Assembly (NCBI RefSeq): GCF_008704395.1
Contig: NZ_CP023695.1
Span: forward strand, 3,410,001-3,474,000
Source of the DNA: Streptomyces alboniger
GTDB lineage: Bacteria; Actinomycetota; Actinomycetes; Streptomycetales; Streptomycetaceae
DNA length: 64,000 nt
Direction: 5' to 3'
Below, piece by piece: positions 27,086 to 34,517 of the stretch; the stretch's first letter is position 1; the number at the start of each line of letters is the position of its first letter. A program made the position numbers and the translations under genes. The notes under the pieces were generated by a model, which worked only from the letters and a program-made list of their open reading frames with translations, was not told the origin of the DNA and searched no databases.

Positions 27086-27289
27086 ATGACTCGCACCAAA
27101 AAGGCTTTCGTCGCGCTGGCCCTCTCGGCGGCGGTCGCCGGCGGCGCGGCGACCCCGGCGTTCGCCGGCCACCAGGCGCCCGTCACCCCGAAGGGAGCCG
27201 GCACCGGCCCCCTCTCCCCCCTGGGTGACAGTCACATCCCGGTCACGCCGCAGGGCGACTCCCACATCCCTGTCACGCCGCAGGACTGA
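27086..27289 (+). CDS. Secreted small peptide with AfsS-like GDSHIP repeats
   Basis: 67 aa. Residues 1–27 are a clear Sec signal peptide (KK, AFVALALSAAVAGGAA, cleavage after AFA). The roughly 40-residue mature part ends in two perfect tandem copies of GDSHIPVTPQ (47–56 and 57–66) after HQAPVTPKG. The GDSH(M/I)P core is the same as the AfsS signature next door, yet this protein is exported. AGGAG lies 5 bp before the ATG, right after the 9-bp array. It converges with the ATP-grasp gene, the two 3' ends overlapping by 17 bp. Function unknown; it may be a diverged, exported AfsS paralogue. Confidence 0.85.
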   Translation: MTRTKKAFVALALSAAVAGGAATPAFAGHQAPVTPKGAGTGPLSPLGDSHIPVTPQGDSHIPVTPQD

Positions 27290-28139
27290 TCGCGGCCGCC
27301 GGTTGGGCACGGAGGCCGGCCTTCACGGCCGCCACGAACGCGTCCCGCGTCTCCTCGTCCAGCAGGTCGAGGGACAGATACGGGTTCAGGTCCTCCAGCT
27401 CGACCAGGAGCAGGCCGCCGGACGGGGTGCGGCACGCGTCCACCCGCTGGATTCCGTGGTCGATCGTGTTCCAGTCGACGAAGCGTTGCGCGAAGGCCAG
27501 GTCCTCAGGGGTGGGGGCGTAACGCTCCAGGTGCCAGCGGCGCTCCGGGTCGGGGGCGTAGAGGGCGTACTGGAAAGCGCGGTCGACGAAGTAGAACGAC
27601 ACCTCGTACGTGAAGTCGATGCGCGGCTGGATCAGGATCCCGGAGGCCGCGGCGGGCGTCAGGGCCGCCAACGCCTCCCTCGGCAGGAACTCAAGGCCGA
27701 TCGAGTCCGCGCCCTGCTTCGGCTTGACCGCGTACGTGGCCGCTTCCGGGAGCCGGTCGGCCTGCCGGGGGTCGTCGACCGTCGGGATCACGGGATACCC
27801 CGCGGCCGTCAGGTCCAGCAGGTACTGCTTGCCCAGCATGTCCGCCCTGCCGGTGAGCTGGTTGTAGACCCGCGCCCCGCACCTCGCCGCGCGCGCCCTG
27901 AAGTCGTCCCAGTCGGCCTGGTAGTTCAGGACCGGGCCGCTGTTGCGGACCATCACCGCGTCGAAGGCGGACGTCTCCATGAGGGACGCCGCGTCCAGCG
28001 GGTGGCACAGGGCCACGTCGAAGTCCTCGCGGAGGCGGGCGGTGAGGTAGATGTCCTCGTCGCAGTAGCGGCGGCCCTTGGCCTCGTAGGCGAGGTCCGT
28101 GACGAAGAGGATGCGGGAGCGGGGCGGTGCGGCGTTCAT
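27273..28139 (-). CDS. ATP-grasp domain protein
   Basis: 288 aa. It resembles glutathione-synthetase/RimK-like ATP-grasp ligases: an N-terminal Rossmann-like part (RILFVTDLAYEAKG), an ATP-binding Lys in YAVKPKQGADSIG near residue 148, and the Mg-binding LVELEDLNPYLS near 255 (E and N-P of the family). Such enzymes join a carboxylate to an amine, thiol or hydroxyl with ATP. Start is ATG at 28139, near the divergent lipoprotein gene. Its stop lies inside the end of the secreted repeat-peptide gene. Whether it acts on a peptide is unknown; no leader-binding feature is evident. Confidence 0.82.
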   Translation of the reverse strand: MNAAPPRSRILFVTDLAYEAKGRRYCDEDIYLTARLREDFDVALCHPLDAASLMETSAFDAVMVRNSGPVLNYQADWDDFRARAARCGARVYNQLTGRADMLGKQYLLDLTAAGYPVIPTVDDPRQADRLPEAATYAVKPKQGADSIGLEFLPREALAALTPAAASGILIQPRIDFTYEVSFYFVDRAFQYALYAPDPERRWHLERYAPTPEDLAFAQRFVDWNTIDHGIQRVDACRTPSGGLLLVELEDLNPYLSLDLLDEETRDAFVAAVKAGLRAQPAAAISPAA

Positions 28140-28204
28140 CGCGCAATCGTCGCAGAGTCGAACTCCAGAGCGGAGTGGCGAGGTCGCCTCTGCGTGGCAG
28201 AGTC

Positions 28205-28855
28205 ATGCACATGGTCACCTCGCCTACGCATCGAAGACGCCTCCGGGCCGCCGCCCTCCTGCTGGCGGCCGCCGCGCCGCTGACCGCCTGCGGGAGCGAG
28301 ACACGGGCCGGGTCCGCCTCGGACGCGCCCCGCGACGACACCTCCCCACAGGCCTCCCGCAGCCCGTCGGCCCCCAGTCCGTCGGCCCCCAGCCCGTCGG
28401 CTCCCGGCGCCTCCCCCTACGTGGAACCCGGAGTCGTCGACGGCGCTCCCCACAACGGTGAGAACAACGCCTACCGTCGCCCCGGTGAGATGTCCTCCGC
28501 CGACAAGAAGGCGGCGCTGGCGGAAGCCGCCCGTATCAAGCCCGTGCTGAAGCGGCTCTGGCAGCAGAAGGAGTGGGACCCGGACCAGGTGCGCGCCGCG
28601 CTCACCGGCGAGCTGGGGTACGAGGTCCGCGAGACGACCAGCGGGGGCGAGCTGCTCGGCGGGGAGCTGGACGTGCGGGAGATGTACGAGCGTTACGAGG
28701 AAGGTGGCAACGTCACGCCCGAGGGCGCGATGATCGGTCTCTACGTAGGGGACGACGCCTGCGTGACCGCCTTCGTCCAGAAGACCAACTACGAGGTCAG
28801 GGCCACCGGACGCTTCATGGAGACCGGTTGCATAGAGCCGCCGACCGGCCACTGA
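28205..28855 (+). CDS. Putative lipoprotein
   Basis: 216 aa. A lipoprotein signal peptide runs over residues 1–28 with lipobox LTAC|GS after a hydrophobic AALLLAAAAPLTA. A Ser/Pro/Ala-rich linker carries three SPSAP repeats. The C-terminal domain (VDGAPHNGENNAYRRPGEM… to the end) has no family I recognise; two Cys near the C-terminus could form a disulfide. Two near-by ATGs (28205 and 28211) are both possible starts. Anchored on the outer face of the membrane. It diverges from the ATP-grasp gene. Confidence 0.8.
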   Translation: MHMVTSPTHRRRLRAAALLLAAAAPLTACGSETRAGSASDAPRDDTSPQASRSPSAPSPSAPSPSAPGASPYVEPGVVDGAPHNGENNAYRRPGEMSSADKKAALAEAARIKPVLKRLWQQKEWDPDQVRAALTGELGYEVRETTSGGELLGGELDVREMYERYEEGGNVTPEGAMIGLYVGDDACVTAFVQKTNYEVRATGRFMETGCIEPPTGH

Positions 28856-28961
28856 ACAGCCCCCGGCCGCTCGGGCCGCCCGGCCCCGCCCCACGCCCCC
28901 GGGGACGGCCCGCCCCGAAATCCCGTGGACAGCCCGGCCCCCGGCCCGGATAGTGCCGCCC

Positions 28962-29384
28962 ATGACCTCCCTTGTGCGCCACCTCACATTCGACTGCCAC
29001 GACGCCCACCGCCAGGCCACCTTCTGGGCCGGGGTCCTCGGCGGATCGCTCGCCGACGACGACTTCCCCGGAGATCCCGAAGCCCTCGTCACGGCGGAGG
29101 GCATCACCCTCCTCTTCGTCACCGTGCCCGAAGCCAAGACCGTCAAGAACCGGCTGCACGTCGACCTCCAGCCGCAGGACCGCACCCGCGACGAGGAGGT
29201 CGAGCGGCTCGTCGCGCTCGGCGCGAAGCTGGTCGACGACCACCGCAAGCCCACCGGCCGCGGCTGGGCCCTCCTCGCCGACCCCGAGGGGAACGAATTC
29301 TGCGTGGAGTGCGGCGAGGCGGAGCGCGCGGCCCTCATCGCGGCCGAAGCCGCAGAGGCCCCCGCACGCACCCCGCGGCCCTGA
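28962..29384 (+). CDS. VOC family protein (glyoxalase-like)
   Basis: 140 aa vicinal-oxygen-chelate fold protein. It shows HLTFDCHDAHRQATFWAGVLGG at the start, LLFVTVPEAK, a second-half HVDLQPQD and the terminal LLADPEGNEFCV, the classic metal-side strand of the glyoxalase/bleomycin-resistance superfamily. The ATG at 28962 fits the conserved N-terminus better than a GTG three codons upstream. It stands alone and converges with the CoA ligase (15 bp gap). Role unknown; VOC proteins cover lyases, dioxygenases and binding proteins. Confidence 0.85.
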   Translation: MTSLVRHLTFDCHDAHRQATFWAGVLGGSLADDDFPGDPEALVTAEGITLLFVTVPEAKTVKNRLHVDLQPQDRTRDEEVERLVALGAKLVDDHRKPTGRGWALLADPEGNEFCVECGEAERAALIAAEAAEAPARTPRP

Positions 29385-29399
29385 CCACCGCCGGGCCGG

Positions 29400-31004
29400 C
29401 TACCTCACCCCCCTCCGCAACTCCCCCTTCACCACCTTCCCACTCGCGTTCCTCGGCAGCTCCGCCACGAACTCCACCCCCCGCGGCACCTTGTAGTTCG
29501 CCATCTCCCGCCGCGACCACGCGATCAGGTCGTCCGCCGTCACCACGGAACCCGGCCGCCGCACCACGTACGCCCTGCCGACCTCGCCCAGCCTCGGGTC
29601 GGGCACCCCGATCACCGCGACGTCCGCCACATCCGGGTGGGCGCCGAGGAGTTGCTCTATCTCGGCGGGATAGGCGTTGAAGCCGCCGACGATGAACATG
29701 TCCTTGATGCGGTCCGTGATGCGGAGGTACCCCTCCGCATCCAGGACGCCGACGTCGCCGGTCCGCAGCCAGCCGTCCGCCGAGATCGCGCGGGCCGTCT
29801 CCGCGGGGTCCTCGAAGTAGCCCCGCATGACGTGGTGGCCGCGGACCAGGACCTCGCCGGGGTGGCCCGGTGACAGCGTCTCCCCGTTGGGGGACACCAC
29901 CCGGATCTCCGTGTCGGGGATCGCCCGCCCCGACGTCGACGCGATCAGCTCGGCCGGGTCGCCGCGCCGGCACATGGTGACGATGCCGCTCGCCTCCGAG
30001 AGGCCGTACGCGGTGAGGACCGTGCCCACGCGCAGTTCGCCGCGCAGCCGCTCCACCAGTCGGAGCGGCACGACCGCCGCGCCCGTCACCACGAGCCGCA
30101 GCGCCGACAGGTCGTACTGGCGGCGGGAGGGGTGGTCGAGGAGGGACTGGTGCAGGGTGGGCGGGCCGGGCAGGACGGAGACGCGTTCCGCGGCGATGTT
30201 CGCGAGGACCGTGTCGACGTCGAAGACCGGCTGCGGGATCATCGTGGCGCCCCGCATCAGGCAGGCGATGATCCCGGCCTTGTAGCCGAAGGTGTGGAAG
30301 AAGGGGTTCACGATCAGATAGCGGTCGCCCTCGCGCAGCCCCGCGAGATCGCTCCACACGTCGTAGCAGCGCAGTGTCTGGGCGTGGGTGATCACGGCGC
30401 CCTTGGGCCGGCCCGTCGTACCGGACGTGAAGATGATGTCCGAGGGCGCCGAGCCGTCCACCGACGCCGCCCGCGCGCGCACGGCGGCCGCGTCCACGGC
30501 CTCGCCGCCCGCCAGGAAGTCCTTCCAGGTACGGAAGTCCTCCGGTGCGTCGTCGGAGAGGACGACCACCTGCTCCAGGTGCGGGATGCCGGGCAGCGGC
30601 CCGTCCCCCGGGCCGTCGGCCGCCGCGCGGCGCAGGGAGGCCACGTACGACGTGCCGAGGAAGGTGCCGGTGACGAAGAGGAGCCTCGCCCAGGTGCGGG
30701 CCAGGACGTAGGCGGCCTCCGCGCCCTTGAAGCGGGTGTTCAGGGGGACGAGGACGGCGCCCGCCGAGACCGCGCCCAGTGCGGAGACGATCCAGTCGAG
30801 CGTGTTGGGGGCCCAGACGGCGACACGGTCGCCCGGCTCGACACCGCTCGCCATGCAGGCGGCCGCGGCACGCTCCACGCGCCCGCCCAGTTCCTCGTAC
30901 GAGATACGGGTGCGGCCCTCGACGACCGCCTCCCGCTCGCCGTACCGCTCGGCGGCCGCCCCGACCAGCCCCGGGATGGACCCCCACCGCAGGTCGCCGC
31001 GCAT
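29400..31004 (-). CDS. AMP-dependent fatty-acid/aryl CoA ligase
   Basis: 534 aa ANL-superfamily acyl-CoA synthetase (FadD type). The P-loop-like FTSGTTGRPKGAVITH is near residue 175; VLTAYGLSEASG (A5), WLRTGDVGVLD and RITDRIKDMFIVGGFN (A8 hinge) follow; the catalytic Lys is in PRNASGKVVKGEL at the end. I place the start at ATG 31004 because GGAGGGG stands upstream; the frame is open further 5' but is non-coding in character. It diverges from the thiolase gene across two CTGAC-type operators. It likely activates the carboxylic acid that enters the CoA-linked pathway. Substrate unknown. Confidence 0.92.
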   Translation of the reverse strand: MRGDLRWGSIPGLVGAAAERYGEREAVVEGRTRISYEELGGRVERAAAACMASGVEPGDRVAVWAPNTLDWIVSALGAVSAGAVLVPLNTRFKGAEAAYVLARTWARLLFVTGTFLGTSYVASLRRAAADGPGDGPLPGIPHLEQVVVLSDDAPEDFRTWKDFLAGGEAVDAAAVRARAASVDGSAPSDIIFTSGTTGRPKGAVITHAQTLRCYDVWSDLAGLREGDRYLIVNPFFHTFGYKAGIIACLMRGATMIPQPVFDVDTVLANIAAERVSVLPGPPTLHQSLLDHPSRRQYDLSALRLVVTGAAVVPLRLVERLRGELRVGTVLTAYGLSEASGIVTMCRRGDPAELIASTSGRAIPDTEIRVVSPNGETLSPGHPGEVLVRGHHVMRGYFEDPAETARAISADGWLRTGDVGVLDAEGYLRITDRIKDMFIVGGFNAYPAEIEQLLGAHPDVADVAVIGVPDPRLGEVGRAYVVRRPGSVVTADDLIAWSRREMANYKVPRGVEFVAELPRNASGKVVKGELRRGVR

Positions 31005-31028
31005 CGCAAGCCCCTCCCACCGCAGTAG

Positions 31029-31043
31029 CTGACTGCCCGTCAG
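31029..31043. promoter_or_regulatory. CTGAC-N5-GTCAG operator
   Basis: CTGACTGCCCGTCAG lies 25 bp upstream of the minus-strand CoA ligase start and is the nearer of two sites in this divergent promoter. Confidence 0.72.
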
Positions 31044-31055
31044 ATTAGCGGTAGC

Positions 31056-31070
31056 CTGACGCCCTGTCAG
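31056..31070. promoter_or_regulatory. CTGAC-N5-GTCAG operator
   Basis: CTGACGCCCTGTCAG lies 50 bp upstream of the plus-strand thiolase start. With the site at 31029 (27 bp centre to centre) it would let two dimers control both divergent units. Confidence 0.72.
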
Positions 31071-31119
31071 CAGTCGAGACGGCGACCGAGTCGCCTCTCC
31101 CGCGGAGGTGCCGCCGCCC

Positions 31120-32268
31120 ATGCCCGCACTCAAGGACGCTACAGCGATAGCCGGGATAGGCCAGACCCCCTTTGCCAGACAACTCCCCCAGAGTGAGAAG
31201 GAGTTGGCGTGCCGGGCCATCGTCGCGGCGCTCGACGACGCGGGCATCGCGCCCTCGGAGGTGGACGCCTTCGCCTCGTACACGATGGAGGAGACCGACG
31301 AGGTGGAGGTGGCCAAGGCCATCGGCGCGGGTGACGTCACCTTCTTCAGCAAGGTCGGCTACGGCGGCGGCGGTTCCTGCGCCACCGTCGCGCACCTCGC
31401 CTCCGCGATCGCCACCGGCCAGGCGGGCGTCGGCGTCGCGTGGCGCTCCCGCAAGCGCGGCAGCGGCCCCCGCCCCTGGCGGAACACCGCCGTCCAACTC
31501 CCCACGCCCGCCCAGTGGACCCGCCCCTTCGGCCTCCTCCGCCCGGCCGACGAGATCGCGATGCTCGCACGCCGCCACATGCACGAGTACGGCACCACCC
31601 GCGACCACCTCTTCAACGTCGCCCTCGCCTGCCGCAACCGCGCCAACCAGAATCCGGCCGCGATGATGTACGAACGTCCGCTGACCCGCGACATGTATAT
31701 GACCTCGCGCTGGATCAGCGAGCCGCTCTGCCTCTTCGACAACTGCCTGGAGACGGACGGGGCGTTGGCGTGCGTCGTGGTGTCGGCCGAGCGGGCCCGG
31801 GACTGTCGTACCACACCCGTGTACGTCCACTCCGTCGCCCAGGGGCTCCCCTCCCAGCACCACGGCATGGTCAACTACTGGAACGACGCCCCGCTCTCCG
31901 GGCCCGCCTGGACGGCGGCCCGGCACCTGTGGAAGCAGGCCGACTTCGGACCGCAGGACGTGGACGTCGCCCAGATCTACGACGCGTTCACCCCGCTCAT
32001 CCCGCTCTCCCTGGAGGGCTACGGCTTCTGCGGACGCGGTGAGGGTGGCGCGTTCACCGAGGGCGGCGCCCTGGAGAGCGGCGGCAGGCTCCCCATCAAC
32101 ACCGGCGGCGGCGGCCTCAGCGAGGCCTACGTCCACGGCTTCAACCTCATCAACGAAGGCGTGAAGCAACTGCGGGGAACCTCCACCGCACAGGTCCCGG
32201 ACGCGTCGACGTGCCTGGTGACGGCGGGCGAGGGAGTCCCGACCTCGGCCCTGCTCCTGCGAGCTTGA
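31120..32268 (+). CDS. Thiolase family protein (lipid-transfer/acetyl-CoA acetyltransferase type)
   Basis: 382 aa SCP-x/Ltp-type thiolase. Landmarks: AIAGIGQTPFARQ at the start, GGGGSCATVAHLASAI near residue 90 (holding a Cys at or near the nucleophile position), MHEYGTT, DVAQIYDAFTPLIP and the C-terminal GFCGRGEGGAFTEGG with its conserved Cys. GCGGAGG lies about 12 bp before the ATG; a GTG four codons earlier is less likely. It is followed by an OB-fold protein and an enoyl-CoA hydratase on the same strand. Thiolase plus DUF35 pairs catalyse C–C cleavage of CoA thioesters, as Ltp2–DUF35 does in steroid side-chain breakdown. Confidence 0.92.
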   Translation: MPALKDATAIAGIGQTPFARQLPQSEKELACRAIVAALDDAGIAPSEVDAFASYTMEETDEVEVAKAIGAGDVTFFSKVGYGGGGSCATVAHLASAIATGQAGVGVAWRSRKRGSGPRPWRNTAVQLPTPAQWTRPFGLLRPADEIAMLARRHMHEYGTTRDHLFNVALACRNRANQNPAAMMYERPLTRDMYMTSRWISEPLCLFDNCLETDGALACVVVSAERARDCRTTPVYVHSVAQGLPSQHHGMVNYWNDAPLSGPAWTAARHLWKQADFGPQDVDVAQIYDAFTPLIPLSLEGYGFCGRGEGGAFTEGGALESGGRLPINTGGGGLSEAYVHGFNLINEGVKQLRGTSTAQVPDASTCLVTAGEGVPTSALLLRA

Positions 32269-32280
32269 CGGGGACGGCGC

Positions 32281-32345
32281 GAAGGGCGCCCCGTCAGGGG
32301 CGCGGGGAACTGCGCGAGCAACCACAACAAACCCGCACCCGCAAA
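32281..32345 (+). repeat. Dispersed intergenic repeat, copy A (GCGGGGAACTGCGCGA type)
   Basis: GGGGCGCGGGGAACTGCGCG followed by an A/C-rich ACCACAAC…CCGCACCCGCA tail. Related sequence occurs at 38826–38880 (inverted) and 50110–50172. It sits in the 87-bp gap between thiolase and OB-fold genes, so it could attenuate transcription within the operon. I recall this element as very common between Streptomyces genes. Confidence 0.7.
32286..32303 (+). terminator. Hairpin at the head of repeat copy A
   Basis: GCGCCCC (32286–32292) pairs with GGGGCGC (32297–32303) around GTCA. The 7-bp GC stem just after the thiolase stop resembles an attenuator or weak terminator; there is no U-tract. Confidence 0.5.
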
Positions 32346-32355
32346 GGAACCCCAC

Positions 32356-32820
32356 ATGGCAGACGCGGAAACGACCGGACTCGAGCCCCTGCTCACGCCC
32401 GCCATGGACGATGACGGCACCCCCTTCTGGACCTACGCCGCCCGAGGCGAACTCCGCGTACAGACCTGCGCCGAACCCGCCTGCGGCGCGCCCCGCTTCC
32501 CGCCCCGCCCCTGCTGCCCCCACTGCCAGTCCTTCGACAGCACGTGGCGCAGGATGAGCGGCCGGGGCCGCATCTGGTCCTACGTCGTCCCCCACCCGCC
32601 CCTCCTCCCGGCCTACGCCGCCCGGATGCCGTACAACGCGATCGTCGTCGAACTGGCCGACGCCCCCCGCATCCGCCTGGTCGGCAACCTCGTCGCGGCC
32701 CCCGACGCCCCCCTGAACTCCGTCGACCCGGAGCGCCTGCGCATCGGCGCGAGGGTGCACGTGGTCTTCGCGGATCTGGACGGCATCACGGTCCCGCGCT
32801 GGGTCCTGGAGCGCCCGTGA
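32356..32820 (+). CDS. Zn-ribbon/OB-fold (DUF35) protein
   Basis: 154 aa. An N-terminal rubredoxin-like Zn ribbon is shown by two Cys pairs, CAEPACG and CCPHCQ (about residues 38–57), followed by an OB-fold with GRGRIWSYVVPHPP and a C-terminal VHVVFADLDG. DUF35 proteins partner thiolase-like enzymes and bind acyl-CoA. It lies between the thiolase and the hydratase, overlapping the hydratase start by 4 bp (GTGA), so the three are one operon. It probably forms a thiolase–DUF35 complex with the upstream gene product. Confidence 0.9.
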   Translation: MADAETTGLEPLLTPAMDDDGTPFWTYAARGELRVQTCAEPACGAPRFPPRPCCPHCQSFDSTWRRMSGRGRIWSYVVPHPPLLPAYAARMPYNAIVVELADAPRIRLVGNLVAAPDAPLNSVDPERLRIGARVHVVFADLDGITVPRWVLERP

Positions 32821-33614
32821 CCGCGCGGGAGGCGGCGGCGGGCGCCCTGCGCACGACCGCCGACAAGGACACCGGCGTGGCGGTCCTCACCCTGGACCGC
32901 CCGGCGCGGCACAACGCCATCGACCTGGAGACGGCAGCCGCACTCGGCGCGGCCTGGCGGGAGTTCCGGTACGACGACTCCGTACGCGCGATCGTCGTGA
33001 CCGGCGCGGGCGAGAAGGCCTTCTGCACGGGCATCGACCGCTCCGTGAAGGTGCCGCAGCCGGACTCCCCCTACACGATCGACGACCCGCTCCTCACGAT
33101 CGGCCCGAAGGCCAACGACCTCTGGAAGCCGGTGATCGCCGCCGTCAACGGCATGGCGTGCGGAGGCGCCTTCTATCTGCTGGGCGAGGCGGAGTTCCTC
33201 GTCGCGGACGAGAACGCCACGTTCTTCGACCCGCATACGACGTACGGCATGGTCAGCGCGTACGAGTCGGTCCACATGGCGCAGCGCATGCCGTTCGGCG
33301 AAGTCGCGAGGATGTCCCTGATGGGCACGGCCGAACGCGTATCCGCGCGACGGGCGTACGAGACGGGCCTGGTCTCCGAGCTGACCCCGCCGGGTGGGGC
33401 GCTGCCGGCGGCCGTGCGGGCCGCCGCGACCATCGCCTCCTACCCCACGGAGGCGGTCCAGGGCACGGTCCGTTCGCTCTGGTCGGCGAGGGAGGCGTCC
33501 CGTGCCCACGCGATGGCCCACGCGCCGCACCTGATCGCGCTGGGCAACCTGCCGCCGGAACGCCAGGCGGAGCTGTTCGAGAGCAGGCGGGGCGGCGGCT
33601 TCCGGATCCGGTGA
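32817..33614 (+). CDS. Enoyl-CoA hydratase/isomerase family protein
   Basis: 265 aa crotonase-fold protein. RPARHNAIDLETAAAL near residue 30, GAGEKAFCTGID near 65, then AVNGMACGGAFYLLGEAEF (oxyanion-hole region) and FFDPHTTYGMV. The family's usual acid/base Glu sites are not obvious (Gly-Glu-Ala-Glu remains), so hydratase versus isomerase or other crotonase chemistry is open. It begins at GTG overlapping the OB-fold stop, indicating translational coupling. It likely hydrates the unsaturated acyl-CoA made by the acyl-CoA dehydrogenases of this window. Confidence 0.9.
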   Translation: MTAREAAAGALRTTADKDTGVAVLTLDRPARHNAIDLETAAALGAAWREFRYDDSVRAIVVTGAGEKAFCTGIDRSVKVPQPDSPYTIDDPLLTIGPKANDLWKPVIAAVNGMACGGAFYLLGEAEFLVADENATFFDPHTTYGMVSAYESVHMAQRMPFGEVARMSLMGTAERVSARRAYETGLVSELTPPGGALPAAVRAAATIASYPTEAVQGTVRSLWSAREASRAHAMAHAPHLIALGNLPPERQAELFESRRGGGFRIR

Positions 33615-33739
33615 CCGTCCGCGTGGCAGGCGGCACGCACCCGGCGTAGCGTCCATCTTGAGAGACGCGTACGGGTGCGCGCGGCGCTTCACGTGGTCAC
33701 GCGGGGCGCGGCGCGTGGTGACGTACGAGGAGGCCCGTC

Positions 33740-34501
33740 ATGGTCCGCAACGTCCTCGGGACGGTCCTCGCTCTCATCGGAGCGACGGCCGCCGTATGGA
33801 GCCCCTTCCGAGCCTGGTACGACGGCCGTCACGGGCGCCACTTCCGCCTCGACGAACTCTTCTCCGGGACCGGGGTCACCGGCGCCGACGCGGAACTCTT
33901 CGGCTCGCTCTTCCTCCCCTTCGCCTTCGCGGCGCTGCTGACACTGGCCGGGCTGCTGCTGCGGTCCCGGCTGCTCGTGACGGCGGCGGGCGTGGTCGTG
34001 CTCGGCTTCGCGGTGCTGTGGATGGTGCGGCAGGGGCAGGCGGCGGGCAGCCTCTCGGTGTCCGGCGACGGCTCGGGTCTCGGCCTGGGCGTGCTCGGCG
34101 CACTCGGCGGCGGAGTCCTCCTGCTGTTGTCGGCAGCGCTGCTGTCCGGCCGCCACCGGACCGCTCCACGACGATTCGCCCACCGCCGGCCCGGCCGGGA
34201 GCGCGAGAACGGGCCCTACGCCCCCGAGCACGGGAACGGACCCCGCGACCCCGCGTACGGGTACGGGTACGGGTCCCGCACCCCCGAGTACGGGAACGGA
34301 CCCCGCACTCCGGAGTACGAGGACGACCCCCACGCCCGCGACACGGCCGCCATCCCCCACACCTGGCAGAACGGCACCTACGCCCGAGGCACCGACCCCG
34401 TCGCCGCCCATGAGCCGCCACCGCCACCGCCACCGCACCCGCAGGCCCCGCCCGCCGACCCGGACGACCCGGCCGGGTGGCGGCAGCCGCCGGAGCGGTG
34501 A
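33740..34501 (+). CDS. Membrane protein with disordered Pro/Tyr-rich tail
   Basis: 253 aa. Transmembrane segments are seen at about residues 5–22, 58–77, 83–103 and 116–138 (VLGTVLALIGATAAVW, FAFAALLTLAGLL, LVTAAGVVVLGFAVLW, GVLGALGGGVLLLLSA). The C-terminal 90 residues are low complexity, with YGYGYG and repeated PEYGNGPR(D/T)P units encoded by short DNA tandem repeats (GTACGG), then a Pro/His-rich end. AGGAGG precedes the ATG. It converges with afsK (16 bp gap). Function not recognised. Confidence 0.8.
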   Translation: MVRNVLGTVLALIGATAAVWSPFRAWYDGRHGRHFRLDELFSGTGVTGADAELFGSLFLPFAFAALLTLAGLLLRSRLLVTAAGVVVLGFAVLWMVRQGQAAGSLSVSGDGSGLGLGVLGALGGGVLLLLSAALLSGRHRTAPRRFAHRRPGRERENGPYAPEHGNGPRDPAYGYGYGSRTPEYGNGPRTPEYEDDPHARDTAAIPHTWQNGTYARGTDPVAAHEPPPPPPPHPQAPPADPDDPAGWRQPPER

Positions 34502-34517
34502 GCCGGCGGACCGGCGG

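Noticed and set aside
27061..27088. In-frame upstream extension of the exported peptide through the 9-bp array
   Set aside because: The frame is open, but a clear AGGAG lies just before ATG 27086 and a proper signal peptide starts there, so the array is treated as non-coding.
29335..31020. Alternative minus-strand 561-aa frame over the CoA ligase
   Set aside because: Frame-shifted shadow; the ANL motifs are all in the 29400–31004 frame.
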